From: Paenibacillus sp. OVF10
GTDB taxonomy: Bacteria; Bacillota; Bacilli; Paenibacillales; Paenibacillaceae
Direction of reading: 5' to 3'
Length of the DNA: 64,000 bases
Assembly: GCA_022836915.1 (NCBI GenBank)
Contig: CP094668.1
Span: 4,092,001 to 4,156,000 of the forward strand
Part shown: positions 19,512 through 32,057 of the stretch, in pieces
Layout: every line of letters starts with the position of its first letter
How positions within the stretch are numbered: position 1 is the stretch's first letter
Translations under genes and position numbers: made by a program
Notes under the pieces: generated by a model
What the model saw: the letters and a program-made list of their open reading frames with translations, nothing else
What the model was told of the DNA's origin: nothing
The model's database searches: none

Positions 19512-20302
19512 ATGACAGTGAATGCTGAAATTACAATTAGCGAATTGGCCAAGCTGATGCACGTATCGGTACATCAAATTCGTTATTTTGAGGAAAAGGA
19601 GTGTTGCATCCAGCTTACACAGCTGATAATCAGTACCGAATGTATGGCATGGATGAAGTGTACAGGCTTGCCCATATTTTATTGCTGCGTAAGATGGGGC
19701 TGTCCGTTCAAGTGATCAAAGAATGTCTTACACGTCTGACTCCCGAAGAGATCACACTGCTCTTTCATCAGGCATTGACTGATACCGAAGCCGAGATTAA
19801 GAAACTTCAGGAGACCAAGCATTTTATGGAGAAGTTATTGGAGGAAAAAGCACATCTTGCAGATCCGGTGGAGACAGCATATAACATCATTCAGCGCGAA
19901 GCCACGCCGCTATCGCTATGGTTTGAGATGGAGGCTACTGCCACGCTGAATGCGCAGACACTTGTAGAGCACAAAGGCAAGATCACCAATCTATTTGAAG
20001 CAGATCTCCATTATGTCTACGATTCGTCCGGCCTCGTAGGCATGTACACTCCCACTCAGGAAGGAATGCATCATCTGATGCTGCCAGCGGGTACGTATCT
20101 CTCCTGTCATCTTTTTGTGGAAAATGAAGAACAACTGGTTGCTCACATTCAGCATTTTTATGCTAACGCCGAAGAGGTGGGATATGCCTGTCAGGGGCCA
20201 CTACTCATGGTGGAAAAATCGTATTTATCGTTGTTCACACCCGACAAGCTTCATTATGAATTACTGTTACAGATCATAACAGAACAGGAGGTTGCCTTAT
20301 GA
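19512..20302 (+). CDS. MerR-family regulator, one frameshift
   Basis: About 264 residues. The N-terminal MerR HTH reads Ile-Ser-Glu-Leu-Ala-Lys-Leu-Met-His-Val-Ser-Val-His-Gln-Ile-Arg-Tyr-Phe-Glu-Glu-Lys. One A is missing at about 19594-19597; frame 2 continues Gly-Val-Leu-His-Pro-Ala-Tyr. A coiled-coil dimerisation helix and a C-terminal GyrI-like effector domain follow (His-Leu-Met-Leu-Pro-Ala-Gly-Thr-Tyr). First gene of a three-gene overlapping operon with a GNAT and an alpha/beta hydrolase, driven by the MerR-type promoter just upstream, so it is autoregulated. Confidence 0.87.
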
Positions 20303-20946
20303 CACATCTCGTTCAGATTGAACGCATCCAGCCTGATCGTTACAAAATAGCCAGCGAACTAATGGCTTATGGATTTGGACATAAATTCCAGAGATCCACT
20401 TCAATGTCCTTGTCAGATCTGGCTACAGCCTTTGAGCAGATGCTACATCATGTTCCCCAAGATACTGGAAATCTGCGCGTGGTCGCACGAGAAGACGATG
20501 TTATTGTGGGCACGATGTCGTTGAAGTGGAAGCCAGACTCTCATGAACAGATCGTTGGAAAGGTGATAGGTTCCCAGGTGTGGGACGCTTGCAATCACAT
20601 CGGCGCTTGGAGACGCCTTCTGATGTTAACGGGAATTCATTTGCTGAAACACGAACCTGTGACGCAGGAATGTTACATCGAGGATATCGTTGTGCATCCA
20701 CAACATCAGAGCAAGGGAATCGGCAGACAATTACTCGCTTGGGCGCAGCAATACATGCTGCAATCCCCGCAGATGTCGTATCTCAGTCTGCATGTGGCAA
20801 GTCACAACCTGAAAGCCATTCAGATGTACGAACGTCTGCAGTTTCACACACAAAACAGTACAAAAAGCTGGATGACCGGCATGCTTCTCGGTGAACAACA
20901 GTGGAATTATATGACCCGCAAAGGAGAATATCATGCTTCAACGTAA
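20299..20946 (+). CDS. GNAT-family N-acetyltransferase
   Basis: 215 residues. The acetyl-CoA-binding motif A is Val-Val-His-Pro-Gln-His-Gln-Ser-Lys-Gly-Ile-Gly-Arg-Gln-Leu-Leu, and motif B ends in Ala-Ile-Gln-Met-Tyr-Glu-Arg-Leu. The ATG overlaps the regulator stop (TTATGA), indicating coupling. Substrate unknown; linkage to a MerR/GyrI-type sensor suggests a small-molecule modification or detoxification role. Confidence 0.88.
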   Translation: MTHLVQIERIQPDRYKIASELMAYGFGHKFQRSTSMSLSDLATAFEQMLHHVPQDTGNLRVVAREDDVIVGTMSLKWKPDSHEQIVGKVIGSQVWDACNHIGAWRRLLMLTGIHLLKHEPVTQECYIEDIVVHPQHQSKGIGRQLLAWAQQYMLQSPQMSYLSLHVASHNLKAIQMYERLQFHTQNSTKSWMTGMLLGEQQWNYMTRKGEYHAST

Positions 20947-21952
20947 AAGAATCTGGATTTCACTACTCGTCTTCATTTTATTAATTGTTGGTACAGGAAC
21001 GTACATTATTGTGCAACAGGACTACAGTATGGTCGAACAACACATCGAAATTCAAACCCCACAAGGCAAACTGACAGGTACACTGTCTCTGCCTGAGAAC
21101 GAATCAGGCAAGTTGGGACTCGTGCTTTTCATCCATGGTGATGGTCCGATTGATTCGACACATAGTGATGGATATAAGCCATTGTGGGAGCGCCTTGCTT
21201 CCATAGGATACGCTTCGTTGTCGCTGGACAAACGCGGCATAGGTGGTTCCGAAGGCAACTGGCTGAATCAAAGCATCGATGATCGCGTAGTTGAAGCCGA
21301 GCAGGCTATCGCTTGGGCGAAAGAGCAACCGATGATTGATGCTTCCAAAATTGGTGTATGGGGAGCGAGTCAGGCGGGGTGGGTCATTCCCAAGCTTGCA
21401 GGCAAGGAAAATCTCGCATTTAGTATTCTTGTTTCTCCAGCGATCAATTGGCTGAGACAGGGAGAATACAACACACGGAGTCAAATGGCCCAGGATGGAT
21501 TTTCGGCCAATGAGATACAAGCACAGGTGGATTACGATAACAAGATCAATGATGTGTTGAAACGTCATGGTTCTTATGAGGAATACATTAGGCTTGCACG
21601 TCAAGGTGAGGAGCAGATGATCAAGGATCGTTGGAACTTTGTGAGTAAAAACTTCACAGTGGATGCAACGGAGGATTTGCACAATTTCAAAACACCAGTC
21701 CTGCTATTGCTTGGAGAAGATGACGTCAATGTCGATATCAAGGATACCGAGCGTGCATATCGTCAGGAAGTCAAGCCGTCGTACTTGCTTCACAAGAAGA
21801 TTTTTCAAAATACGGAGCATTCGATGCTTCCTACATCCATTGCAGGCTCGGAATGGAGAATAGGGCTGAGATTCCTGTTTGCTCCAAGAAGTATTACCAC
21901 CGCTGGGTATATGGACGAGATTGAACAATTCCTGACCAAATTGGCGTTATAA
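20933..21952 (+). CDS. Membrane-anchored alpha/beta hydrolase
   Basis: 339 residues. An N-terminal membrane helix (residues 7-27) is followed by an extracytoplasmic alpha/beta-hydrolase domain with oxyanion motif His-Gly-Asp-Gly, nucleophile elbow Gly-Ala-Ser-Gln-Ala-Gly (Ser about residue 143), Asp in Gly-Glu-Asp-Asp-Val-Asn and His in Asn-Thr-Glu-His-Ser. The start overlaps the GNAT gene by 14 bases. Family members are broad esterases. It is the last gene of the MerR operon. Confidence 0.88.
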   Translation: MLQRKRIWISLLVFILLIVGTGTYIIVQQDYSMVEQHIEIQTPQGKLTGTLSLPENESGKLGLVLFIHGDGPIDSTHSDGYKPLWERLASIGYASLSLDKRGIGGSEGNWLNQSIDDRVVEAEQAIAWAKEQPMIDASKIGVWGASQAGWVIPKLAGKENLAFSILVSPAINWLRQGEYNTRSQMAQDGFSANEIQAQVDYDNKINDVLKRHGSYEEYIRLARQGEEQMIKDRWNFVSKNFTVDATEDLHNFKTPVLLLLGEDDVNVDIKDTERAYRQEVKPSYLLHKKIFQNTEHSMLPTSIAGSEWRIGLRFLFAPRSITTAGYMDEIEQFLTKLAL

Positions 21953-22166
21953 AGAGAACAGGTTGAGCACCGATTTTATATTCAAATCGCTATTATTGCG
22001 TTCTTTTATTCATTTCATTCGATGTTAAAGGTTTGGTTGGCGATGATATCGGTATTCCTTCCAATGGAACGACTGAAATTCTGTTCTTGCCACATCCGAT
22101 TCAATCGGAAGGAATATCTCTTACATGTCTTGAAGTCAGTATAATAAAATTCTGGAGGCGAACGAG

Positions 22167-22728
22167 ATGCTGGAATTAGAGTTTACTACTATAGAGGAGT
22201 GGGATGAAGCAATGTGGGCACGGATGGAGCGGATCTATCATGAGGCCTTTCAAAGCGGTGCGAAGACAAAAGTGATTCTGCGCAGTATGCTGGACCGAGG
22301 GGTTGGTTATTTACACACGGGCGTGCATCAGGGAAAAGTGGTTGCAATGGCTGTTACTGGACTGGAGGAAGGCTGTGGACCGCATTCTGATCATTGACTA
22401 CCTCGCAGTTGATCAGAAGCTGCGCGGGTTGGGCATAGGAACCTGGATGCTGGAGCAGCTCAGAGCCTGGGCATTAAGGGAACATGAGATCAAAGGGATA
22501 ATTATCGAGGCGGAGTCCGGGACAACGGGGGCTCATCAGGAACGCATTCAGTTCTGGCAACGCAACGGATTCATCCTGACCTCCTATGTCCATCAATATA
22601 GAATGGTGCCAGAACCATATCAGGCAATGATGCTGCCACTGGACAGAAGCACGCATGTGCCTGATGATGGTGAGGCACTGTTTCGTTATATCAATGCTTT
22701 TCACAAGGTTGCTTACCGAAAGAGTTAG
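22167..22728 (+). CDS. GNAT-family N-acetyltransferase, one frameshift
   Basis: About 187 residues. ATG 22167 follows GGAGGCGAACGAG. Frame 3 carries Met-Leu-Glu-Leu-Glu through Val-Thr-Gly-Leu-Glu-Glu-Gly. Frame 1 takes over near 22365-22375 (apparent extra base) with Val-Asp-Arg-Ile-Leu-Ile-Ile-Asp-Tyr-Leu-Ala-Val and the acetyl-CoA motif Leu-Arg-Gly-Leu-Gly-Ile-Gly-Thr. Ends at TAG 22726-22728, directly followed by a fragment of the copy-A family. Confidence 0.8.
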
Positions 22729-22739
22729 GCCGCTCAAAT

Positions 22740-22933
22740 TATTTCACAATGAAGACGGGCAGAGTGAACAGGCCAGGAAACAACTGCTTTTGATTAAAAA
22801 GCAATGGATGCGATATGCGCTGCTTGCAGAAATTGAACGCAGATTGGGTCATCGCGAGCGAGCAATTCAGTATGCTCAGGAAGCTGTGAATGCCTCGAAC
22901 GACGTCGAGCGTAATATGCTGGTTAAAGAGTAG
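22740..22933 (+). pseudogene. C-terminal remnant of the copy-A/copy-B family
   Basis: Frame 2 reads Asn-Glu-Asp-Gly-Gln-Ser-Glu-Gln-Ala-Arg-Lys-Gln, then Ile-Lys-Lys-Gln-Trp-Met-Arg-Tyr-Ala-Leu-Leu-Ala-Glu-Ile-Glu. It aligns with the last third of the proteins at 5406-6032 and 38959-39607 (Glu-Asp-Gly-Lys-Ser-Glu-Asp-Ala-Arg; Ile-Lys-Lys-Gln-Trp-Met-Arg-Ser). The N-terminal two thirds are absent; the preceding sequence belongs to the GNAT gene. Ends Leu-Val-Lys-Glu-stop. Confidence 0.75.
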
Positions 22934-22985
22934 GAAAGATATAACGCCGCACCTGAACTTATCATATATACGTCACCGGATCACG

Positions 22986-23135
22986 ATGAATGAAGATAGA
23001 ATACATTTGAATCACACATTGTGGCTTGTGGAGAAACGATTTGGACTCAAAAACAAAGCGAAGTCCGCACCGGCTAAATTACGTGCGACTGAATTAAATG
23101 AAATAATGAGAGAACGGAGCATATACGGAGGTTGA
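22986..23135 (+). CDS. Possible small protein
   Basis: 49 codons from ATG 22986 (Met-Asn-Glu-Asp-Arg-Ile-His-Leu-Asn-His), basic in the middle (Lys-Asn-Lys-Ala-Lys-Ser-Ala-Pro-Ala-Lys) and ending Ile-Tyr-Gly-Gly. No clear ribosome site, no recognised family. It may be real or a further decayed piece of the neighbouring gene. The rest of the gap to 23346 shows no gene. Confidence 0.3.
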   Translation: MNEDRIHLNHTLWLVEKRFGLKNKAKSAPAKLRATELNEIMRERSIYGG

Positions 23136-23346
23136 GGTAGGAGATGGCAAAGGTTCCACAAAGCAATCTTTCCATCAATAATTACTCCAATCTAAAAATT
23201 TCCAGCATTATCTCGTTGCTGTGTATTTCTATCCAATGAAGCGCTGGTCATTTTTCAATTTCGGCACACGGATGTACTATTCGCACAGGCAAGTCGTCCA
23301 CCCATTGCGTAGACTGAAGTAGATCAAGTCAAGTGAGGTGAATTCC

Positions 23347-23915
23347 ATGGCTAAAACCAGTGAAATACACGTCCGGGTGAAACGGCTCAAGGATCGCCCA
23401 GTCTGCGTGACTCTTCATAATGGCGAAACGTACGTCGGGTACATCTCTGGCGTTAACAGCGAAGGCGTACTGCTTACCGGGGCGGAAAGCTTACTCAGGC
23501 CGCAATCACAGCACCCTCATCTGAAGGCAGTGCTCGCAAAACCAAACCTAAAGCAGGGGCTACGAGAAAAACAGCATCCTCTCGGAACCGTAAACGGGGG
23601 AACAGCACTCGTAAGTCGCAGGTGCGATCCCGGTCGATGTCTCGTTCAACGTCTAGGCAAGCCCAGGTATCATCTTTCATGCCTATGCTAGGTTCATTGT
23701 TAGGTGGCTTTGGCGGTGCAGGCTCGATTGGAGGTATGTTAGGCGGTGGTATGCGGTTGTTTGGCATGATCCAGAAATTTACACCTGTGGTCAAAATGGG
23801 GTATGGCATGATTAAGCAGATTCAGCCATTTATGGGGGCAGTTCAAGGGTTGATGACTCCAGCAAGCCAAGCTGCGGCAGAAGCCGAAGGTGAAGAGGAA
23901 GCACAACAAGGTTAA
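23347..23915 (+). CDS. Sm-like domain protein with SR-rich linker and glycine-rich hydrophobic tail, one frameshift
   Basis: About 190 residues after bridging a lost base near 23475-23485. Residues 1-50 read like an Sm/Hfq-type beta barrel (Val-Cys-Val-Thr-Leu-His-Asn-Gly-Glu-Thr-Tyr-Val-Gly-Tyr-Ile). Next is a basic low-complexity stretch in frame 3 rich in Lys/Arg/Ser/Thr, with Arg-Ser-Arg-Ser-Met-Ser-Arg-Ser. The tail is hydrophobic, rich in Gly and Met (Leu-Gly-Gly-Phe-Gly-Gly-Ala-Gly), then Ala/Glu-rich. RBS GAGGTGA before ATG 23347. I do not recognise a characterised family; spore-coat-type basic repeats or RNA binding are possible. Confidence 0.6.
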
Positions 23916-24165
23916 TACTTGAAATGAATTCGTGAAATAGAAAACAACCTTCGTTGCATTTGGGAAGGAAGGATTGCTAGTGTAATGGGTGATCTGATCT
24001 CTTTCTGTTCTGTTCTGTTCCTTATCTTCTTCTCTGTTCTGTTTCAGCTTCTTCGCTAGATGCTTTACTGCAAGCTGCTCTCCGTACGGCAAACGGAGGG
24101 TGGCTTATTTGCTTATGCTGTATATGAGGTTCGAACCAGCTCGATTTCGCATGCTTGCTCAGTGC

Positions 24166-24345
24166 TAACGAACCTCAGAAACCTTATTCGGGTCAATATC
24201 AAGCCATTAAAATTCTAACGAACATGACAAACCCTATTCGCTGCAAAATGTAAGATATAGTGTGAAAAAGGGGCTGATTCTGCAGCATAGCTTCTCCTGT
24301 TTTCGTTAAATTCGTTCGTTGCGAGGAATAAAAACTGAGGTTTCC
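24166..24345. repeat. Intergenic repeat with 50-bp units (locus 1)
   Basis: The 582-bp gap 23916-24497 has no gene. TAACGAACCTCAGAAACC at 24166 and TAACGAACATGACAAACC at 24216 start exactly 50 bases apart, each followed by a TATTCG box. Inverted, weaker copies (CGTTA at 24303-24307, CTGAGGTTTCC at 24335-24345) lie downstream. The same unit occurs at 56851-57046. A TTCTG microsatellite (about 24002-24018) lies upstream, and a GC-rich hairpin GCACCGCGCGCAGG...GCACGCGGTGC (24411-24440), the probable terminator of the GH51 gene, lies downstream. Confidence 0.6.
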
Positions 24346-24497
24346 AATACGCGCCAAACGTCTAACTTTGCAACGATGTAGTTGGGCCGACTACCCTCAT
24401 GCAGCAAAAGCACCGCGCGCAGGGAGCTGCACGCGGTGCGAAAAGAAATGCTGTATTGCAGAGTGGAAACCGATTCTATTCCGCTGTTATTAAGCCT

Positions 24498-26081
<1,584 letters not shown>

Positions 26082-26147
26082 TCAACGGATTGATTTGTTA
26101 TCTAATGTGTATCATAATGCTATTATATTGAGCAAGTTCATTTCGCA

Positions 26148-26168
26148 GGGTTCGCTAAAAACGAATCC
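26148..26168. promoter_or_regulatory. Candidate operator between abfA and its regulator
   Basis: Dyad GGGTTCG-CTAAAAA-CGAATCC (one mismatch) centred in the divergent promoter region, about 50 bases before the regulator start. A plausible site for the ArsR-type protein; not proven. Confidence 0.4.
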
Positions 26169-26215
26169 TAAATCAATAATATATTGAATTCTATAGAGAT
26201 AAGGAAGTGAAGGTC

Positions 26216-27148
26216 ATGATGCTTGGCACGGATGCCCCGTCCTTGATCATATATGAGGCGCTCGCCAGCGAGGCCCGTTTAAATATCGTTCGTTTATTAT
26301 TGCAAAACAGGGAGATGCATATTAATGCGCTTGCCAAAGAGCTGTACCTGAGCAAAGCCATCGTTAGTACACATGTAAGCAAATTGCAGAAAGCGGGCAT
26401 CGTAGGCAGCCGCATGAAGCGCGAGAACGGTGGAACGTATAAATACTGCTTTATTCTGCAAGAATTTATGACTATCAATCTTTCTCCTGACCCAGTAGAT
26501 GCTCCTTACCATGAAGTCTCTATTCCGGTTGGTCAGTATACGGATTACGAAGCTTGGCCCACCTGTGGCATTGCAACAACAACGCAAATGATTGGACAAT
26601 ATGACACACCAGCCTGCTTCATGGATCCGGATCGGGTGAACGCGGGTATCCTTTGGATGGCACGAGGTTTTCTGGAATATAAGATTCCCAATTATCTCAA
26701 TACAGAACAGCATCTCCAGGAAATTGAAATTTCACTCGAACTCAGTTCGGAAGCACCCCAAGTCAATGAAAACTGGCCTTCCGACATTCGCTTTTCACTT
26801 AATGGCAATCACTTGGGAACATGGACAAGCCCAGGGGACTTTGGGGATCGGAAAGGCAAGCATACACCGCTATGGTGGAAATTGGACGTCAACCAGTATG
26901 GTGTACTGAAAGTACTGCGCATTAACGGAGAAGGGACGTTTATGGATGGCCAGCGCATCTCGGATGTGCGTATCCATGATCTGCAACTGGATTCTTCCAC
27001 CTACTGGACGTTTGGATTGAAGCCGGAAGAGGGAGTAGCTGGCCGAGGTGGGCTTACCCTGTTTGGCAAAGGTTTTGGCAACTATGATCAGGATATCCTG
27101 ATTCGATACTATTATAATGCTCAGGAAAACAAAACTTCGGATGAATAG
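26216..27148 (+). CDS. ArsR-type winged-helix regulator with C-terminal beta-rich domain
   Basis: 310 residues. Residues 1-90 form an ArsR-like HTH (Leu-Ala-Ser-Glu-Ala-Arg-Leu-Asn-Ile-Val-Arg-Leu-Leu; Leu-Ser-Lys-Ala-Ile-Val-Ser-Thr-His-Val-Ser-Lys-Leu). The rest is a beta-rich region with many aromatic residues (Asn-Gly-Asn-His-Leu-Gly-Thr-Trp; Pro-Leu-Trp-Trp-Lys-Leu) that resembles a carbohydrate-binding jelly roll. Next to abfA this suggests direct sensing of arabinose-containing sugars. ATG 26216 has AAGGAAG eight bases upstream; GTG 26207 is adjacent to it and too close. Confidence 0.8.
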   Translation: MMLGTDAPSLIIYEALASEARLNIVRLLLQNREMHINALAKELYLSKAIVSTHVSKLQKAGIVGSRMKRENGGTYKYCFILQEFMTINLSPDPVDAPYHEVSIPVGQYTDYEAWPTCGIATTTQMIGQYDTPACFMDPDRVNAGILWMARGFLEYKIPNYLNTEQHLQEIEISLELSSEAPQVNENWPSDIRFSLNGNHLGTWTSPGDFGDRKGKHTPLWWKLDVNQYGVLKVLRINGEGTFMDGQRISDVRIHDLQLDSSTYWTFGLKPEEGVAGRGGLTLFGKGFGNYDQDILIRYYYNAQENKTSDE

Positions 27149-27226
27149 GATATGCGATTTCATGTTAGTTTATATAGAGGCAATCTCCATATGAACGAAG
27201 TGCATAACAATTCCAGAGTAATGGTA

Positions 27227-27256
27227 TTGACAACGATTACATGGCTGGTATAGAAT
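27227..27256 (+). promoter_or_regulatory. Sigma-A promoter of the beta-glucoside operon
   Basis: TTGACA (27227-27232), 18-bp spacer, TAGAAT (27251-27256); transcription would start near 27263, just before the RAT sequence. Confidence 0.7.
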
Positions 27257-27268
27257 ACAGCTAAATAA

Positions 27269-27357
27269 GGAGTGTCACTGATTCGATCAGGCACCACCAC
27301 AATCTGGATTTCACAAGTTTGTTTGACTTGTGTTCTGGATCATGGTGGTGCTTTTTG
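27269..27357 (+). promoter_or_regulatory. RAT antiterminator and overlapping terminator 1
   Basis: A 30-nt element (27269-27298) beginning GGAGTGTCACTGATTCG and ending ATCAGGCACCACC matches the ribonucleic antiterminator of BglG/LicT systems. Its last eight bases are the 5' arm of a terminator (CACCACCA ... TGGTGGTGCTTTTT, to 27357). Binding of the antiterminator protein to the RAT hairpin would block the terminator and let the antiterminator gene be read. Confidence 0.9.
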
Positions 27358-27377
27358 TATCTTGGGGTGAGAACATC

Positions 27378-28224
27378 ATGAGGTTCAAAAAATCGTTAAA
27401 CAATAACATCGCCCTGGCGGAAGACACGGAAGGTTGCGAAGTCATTGTCATCGGAACGGGTGTTGGCTTCAAAAAGTGAAAGGACAGCCGATTGAGCAGA
27501 GCCAGATCCAGAAAATGTTCAGAATCGGCTCGAATGACAAATATCAGCGAGTCGAGCAATTTCTCAGCGATATCCCTCTGCAAGTCATCGACATTACGGA
27601 TCAGATTATTGAAGAAGGCAAGACGCTGATTGGAAAAAACTGAATGACTCGATCCTGTTAACACTGGCGGACCATATTCATTTTGCGCTGGATCGTTTCA
27701 AAAAAGGCGTGGATGTGCAAAATCCGCTTCACTGGGACATTCGCCATCTATATCCTGCCGAATACCGTGCCGGAGAATGGGCAGTTCAAAAAATCAATGA
27801 AGCTTTTCTAGTCTCACTGCCATCTGGTGAATCAAGCTCTATTGCCCTTCATTTCGTGAACTCTCAATTCGACTCGGGCAGTATGAACCAAACAATTAAA
27901 ATTACACAGATGATTAACGACATTATAGGGATCATGACGGAACATTTCGGAATGGTACTGAATCAGGAATCTGCTGATTTTTCCAGGTTCATCACCCATC
28001 TGAGATACTTCATTGTACGTCAGTTGAACCGGGAAGTGCTCTCTTTTAAAGATCAGCAATTTCTATATGATGTATTGTCGGAGCGATATCCTATCAGCTT
28101 CCAATGCGCACTCAAAATAAAGGAGGCGATGGAGAGGCAACGCGGATTCGTGATTACTCCCGATGAGATGGTATATCTCATGATACACATCGAGAGAGTG
28201 ACATCCCGTACCGATATGGATTAA
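27378..28224 (+). CDS. BglG/LicT-family transcription antiterminator, two frameshifts
   Basis: About 283 residues in one CDS. The RNA-binding CAT domain (Leu-Asn-Asn-Asn-Ile-Ala-Leu-Ala-Glu; Gly-Thr-Gly-Val-Gly-Phe-Lys-Lys) is followed by two PTS regulation domains. The PRD histidines are in Leu-Ala-Asp-His-Ile-His and Asp-Ile-Arg-His-Leu-Tyr-Pro for PRD1, and in Ile-Thr-His-Leu-Arg-Tyr and Met-Ile-His-Ile-Glu-Arg for PRD2. Single A losses at about 27470-27475 (AAAAAG) and 27632-27640 (GGAAAAAACTG) split it into three frames. It controls the adjacent PTS and glucosidase genes through both RAT sites. Confidence 0.9.
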
Positions 28225-28275
28225 TCTCAATACAACCTGTTTGAAGTTATACCATCATCAATATGAATTGAATAT

Positions 28276-28358
28276 GGAGTGTTACTGATTCGATCAGGCA
28301 CCACCAAATGTTTCCGACTCCGCATCTGCGGCGGGCCGGTAATACATTTGGTTTTTTC
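28276..28358 (+). promoter_or_regulatory. RAT antiterminator and overlapping terminator 2
   Basis: A second RAT (28276-28305), differing from the first by one base in 30 (GTTACTG for GTCACTG). It is followed by a terminator whose arms are ACCAAATGT (28303-28311) and ACATTTGGT (28344-28352) plus a T run. Placed directly before the PTS gene. Confidence 0.9.
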
Positions 28359-28379
28359 GCCAAAAAAGGAGGAAGCATC

Positions 28380-30277
28380 ATGAATCACCGGGAGTTGTCC
28401 AAAGAAATTATTCGATTAACGGGCGGACAGGAAAATATTACGCAAGCTTGGCATTGTATCACACGACTTCGCTTCAATGTTCGAGAGCAAAACAAAGTTC
28501 AATTGGAACAGATCAAAGCACTCGATGGCGTGCTCGGTGCACAGTTTCAGAACGATCAGTTTCAAGTGGTAATTGGTAACCATGTTGCAGCCGTATATGA
28601 GCAGATCGAGGATCAGATGAAGCATAGTGGCATATCAAAGCCTGAAACAGACGCGCCGCGCTCTAAAGGGATTAATGCTGTTTTGGATACAATCTCCGGC
28701 ATTTTCACTCCGATTCTGCCTGCCATCGTAGGTACCGGGATGTTAAAGGGGATTCTGGCACTGCTCGTTACACTTGGCGCGATACAGGAGAAAAGCGGTG
28801 AGTATCAAGTTCTGTCCTCAATCGCTAATGCGGCCTTTTATTTCTTGCCTTTCCTTCTGGCTCTATCATCTGCCCGCAAGTTCAAAGTGAATGAATATAT
28901 CGCCCTGACGCTTGCAGGTACTTTATTGTATCCAACGATTCTGAATGCGTATCTGGCAAACCAGCTTGAACCAATTCGTTTTCTCTCGCTGCCCGTGTCC
29001 ATTGTGAATTATACCCAGTCCGTTATTCCCATTATTCTGGGTGTGTGGCTTCTGAGTTATGTACATCGCTGGGTCGATCGTTTTATTCCCGGTCCTGTCA
29101 AAGTCATCTTTACCTCGATGATTGTGCTAGTCATCACGGTGCCAATTCTATTAATTGCGATTGGCCCCCTAGGGAATTACATGGGCATCTATCTGGAAAT
29201 GGGTACTTCCTGGCTCTTTGCCCATTCAGGTCCGTTAACCGGCATTATTCTCGGCGGCCTCATGCCTCTGATTGTTATGACGGGTATGCATTATGCGTTC
29301 TTCCCAGGCACATTGCAGAATCTGAGCAAACTTGGATATGACGTGCTTTTGCTACCGATCAACCTGATAACCAATATGAGTCAGGCTGGTGCAGTCACGG
29401 CTGTTTTCCTCAAGACCAAAGATAAAAAAATGAAATCCATTGCTTTATCCAGTGGCATATCAGCCTTGCTTGGTATTACTGAACCCGCACTGTATGGTGT
29501 CACCTTGAAGCTGAAAAAACCGTTTTACGCTTCACTCATTGGTGGGGCAGCAGGAGGTGGCTTTATTACCGCAGTGGGTCTGAAATGCTTCGGTTTTGCT
29601 GTACCAGGATTGCTTTCACTTCCGTTATATATTGGCCCGAATGGTGGCATGTCTAATTTCTGGTATGCATTAATCGGAATTGGCATCAGCTTTAGCGTTT
29701 CTTTCGTAGTGACTTTGCTGCTCAAGTGGGAAGAGCCAAATACACGCAATTCCGCCATGTCCGACTCAGCACAAACATTAACCGAACAGGAACTGAATAC
29801 AACTACTGCCTTTTCTCAAGAAACGGTGACACCTGTCACAGTACATTCCATCGAGGAAAAGAAGGGGAGGTGTTCAGCCCGCTCACTGGTGAATTGGTGC
29901 CGCTCGCAGAGCTTCCAGATCAAACGTTTGCTGAGGAAATGACCGGGAAAGGTATTGCAATTCGTCCGCAGGATGGACGTGTTACAGCTCCTTTTGACGG
30001 AACCGTCACGTTGGTCGCCAAAAGTAAACATGCGATTATGCTGACCTCATCCAGTGGAATTGACATTCTCATTCATGTTGGACTAAACAGTGTATCGCTC
30101 AAAGGGAAATTTTTTGACGTGAAGGTTGTTGCTGGACAAGAAGTGAAGAAGGGTGATTTACTTCTGGAATTTGATATGGATGGCATTCAGGGTGCGGGTA
30201 TTGACCTTGTGACACCAGTCATCGTAACCAATACGCCGGATTACCTCGATGTAGTACCTGTTCAGGTGAAGGGGTGA
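28380..30277 (+). CDS. bglP: Beta-glucoside PTS transporter EIIBCA, one frameshift
   Basis: About 633 residues: EIIB with phospho-Cys in Ala-Trp-His-Cys-Ile-Thr-Arg-Leu-Arg-Phe (residue about 26), EIIC with ten helices (about 28690-29730), and EIIA with phospho-His in Ile-Leu-Ile-His-Val-Gly. It imports and phosphorylates aryl-beta-glucosides. AAAGGAGGAAGC precedes ATG 28380. A base is missing in GAGGAAAAGAAGGGG near 29855-29866, at the EIIC-EIIA linker; frame 2 resumes Glu-Gly-Glu-Val-Phe-Ser-Pro-Leu-Thr-Gly. If real, the shift would give an EIIA-less protein of about 520 residues. Confidence 0.92.
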
Positions 30278-30315
30278 TTCCAATGAATGAATTGCTTCTC
30301 CTCACCGTTAGTTAA

Positions 30316-31824
<1,509 letters not shown>

Positions 31825-31843
31825 TTATATAAAATTTTACACG

Positions 31844-31868
31844 CCGCCCATATGGGCGGTCTTTATTT
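31844..31868 (+). terminator. Terminator of the beta-glucoside operon
   Basis: Perfect 16-base palindrome CCGCCCATATGGGCGG followed by TCTTTATTTTT. Confidence 0.85.
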
Positions 31869-31932
31869 TTCACTAGTCAAATAAGGGGTAATTATGTAAA
31901 ATTGTTTTATTCAAACAAGAGGAGTGAATTCA

Positions 31933-32057
31933 ATGTCTAACAAGGTGATTATGCTTTAGGTTCACAAAAGGATATTTGCGTTACAGAGATTCCTTTTGTG
32001 GACATTGCAGTGCGGGAAACCGTCCCAACAATGTTTACTGGAGGAGATCAAGATTAA
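31933..32057 (+). CDS. Possible small protein, one frameshift
   Basis: AGAGGAGTGAATTCA precedes ATG 31933. Frame 1 stops after eight codons. If one G is missing in AAGGTG near 31945-31949, frame 3 gives about 41 residues (Met-Ser-Asn-Lys-Gly-Asp-Tyr-Ala-Leu-Gly-Ser-Gln-Lys-Asp ... Phe-Thr-Gly-Gly-Asp-Gln-Asp-stop). The end overlaps the GGAGGAG ribosome site of the next gene. Unrecognised. Confidence 0.35.

Noticed and set aside
22044-22122. GGTATTCCTTCC ... GGAAGGAATAT inverted pair before the GNAT gene
   Set aside because: The arms are about 45 bases apart with no T run or conserved loop; not enough to call an element or regulatory hairpin.
24000-24020. TTCTG short tandem repeats
   Set aside because: Only about three perfect units; likely chance low complexity in a gene-free gap, with no phase-variable gene attached.
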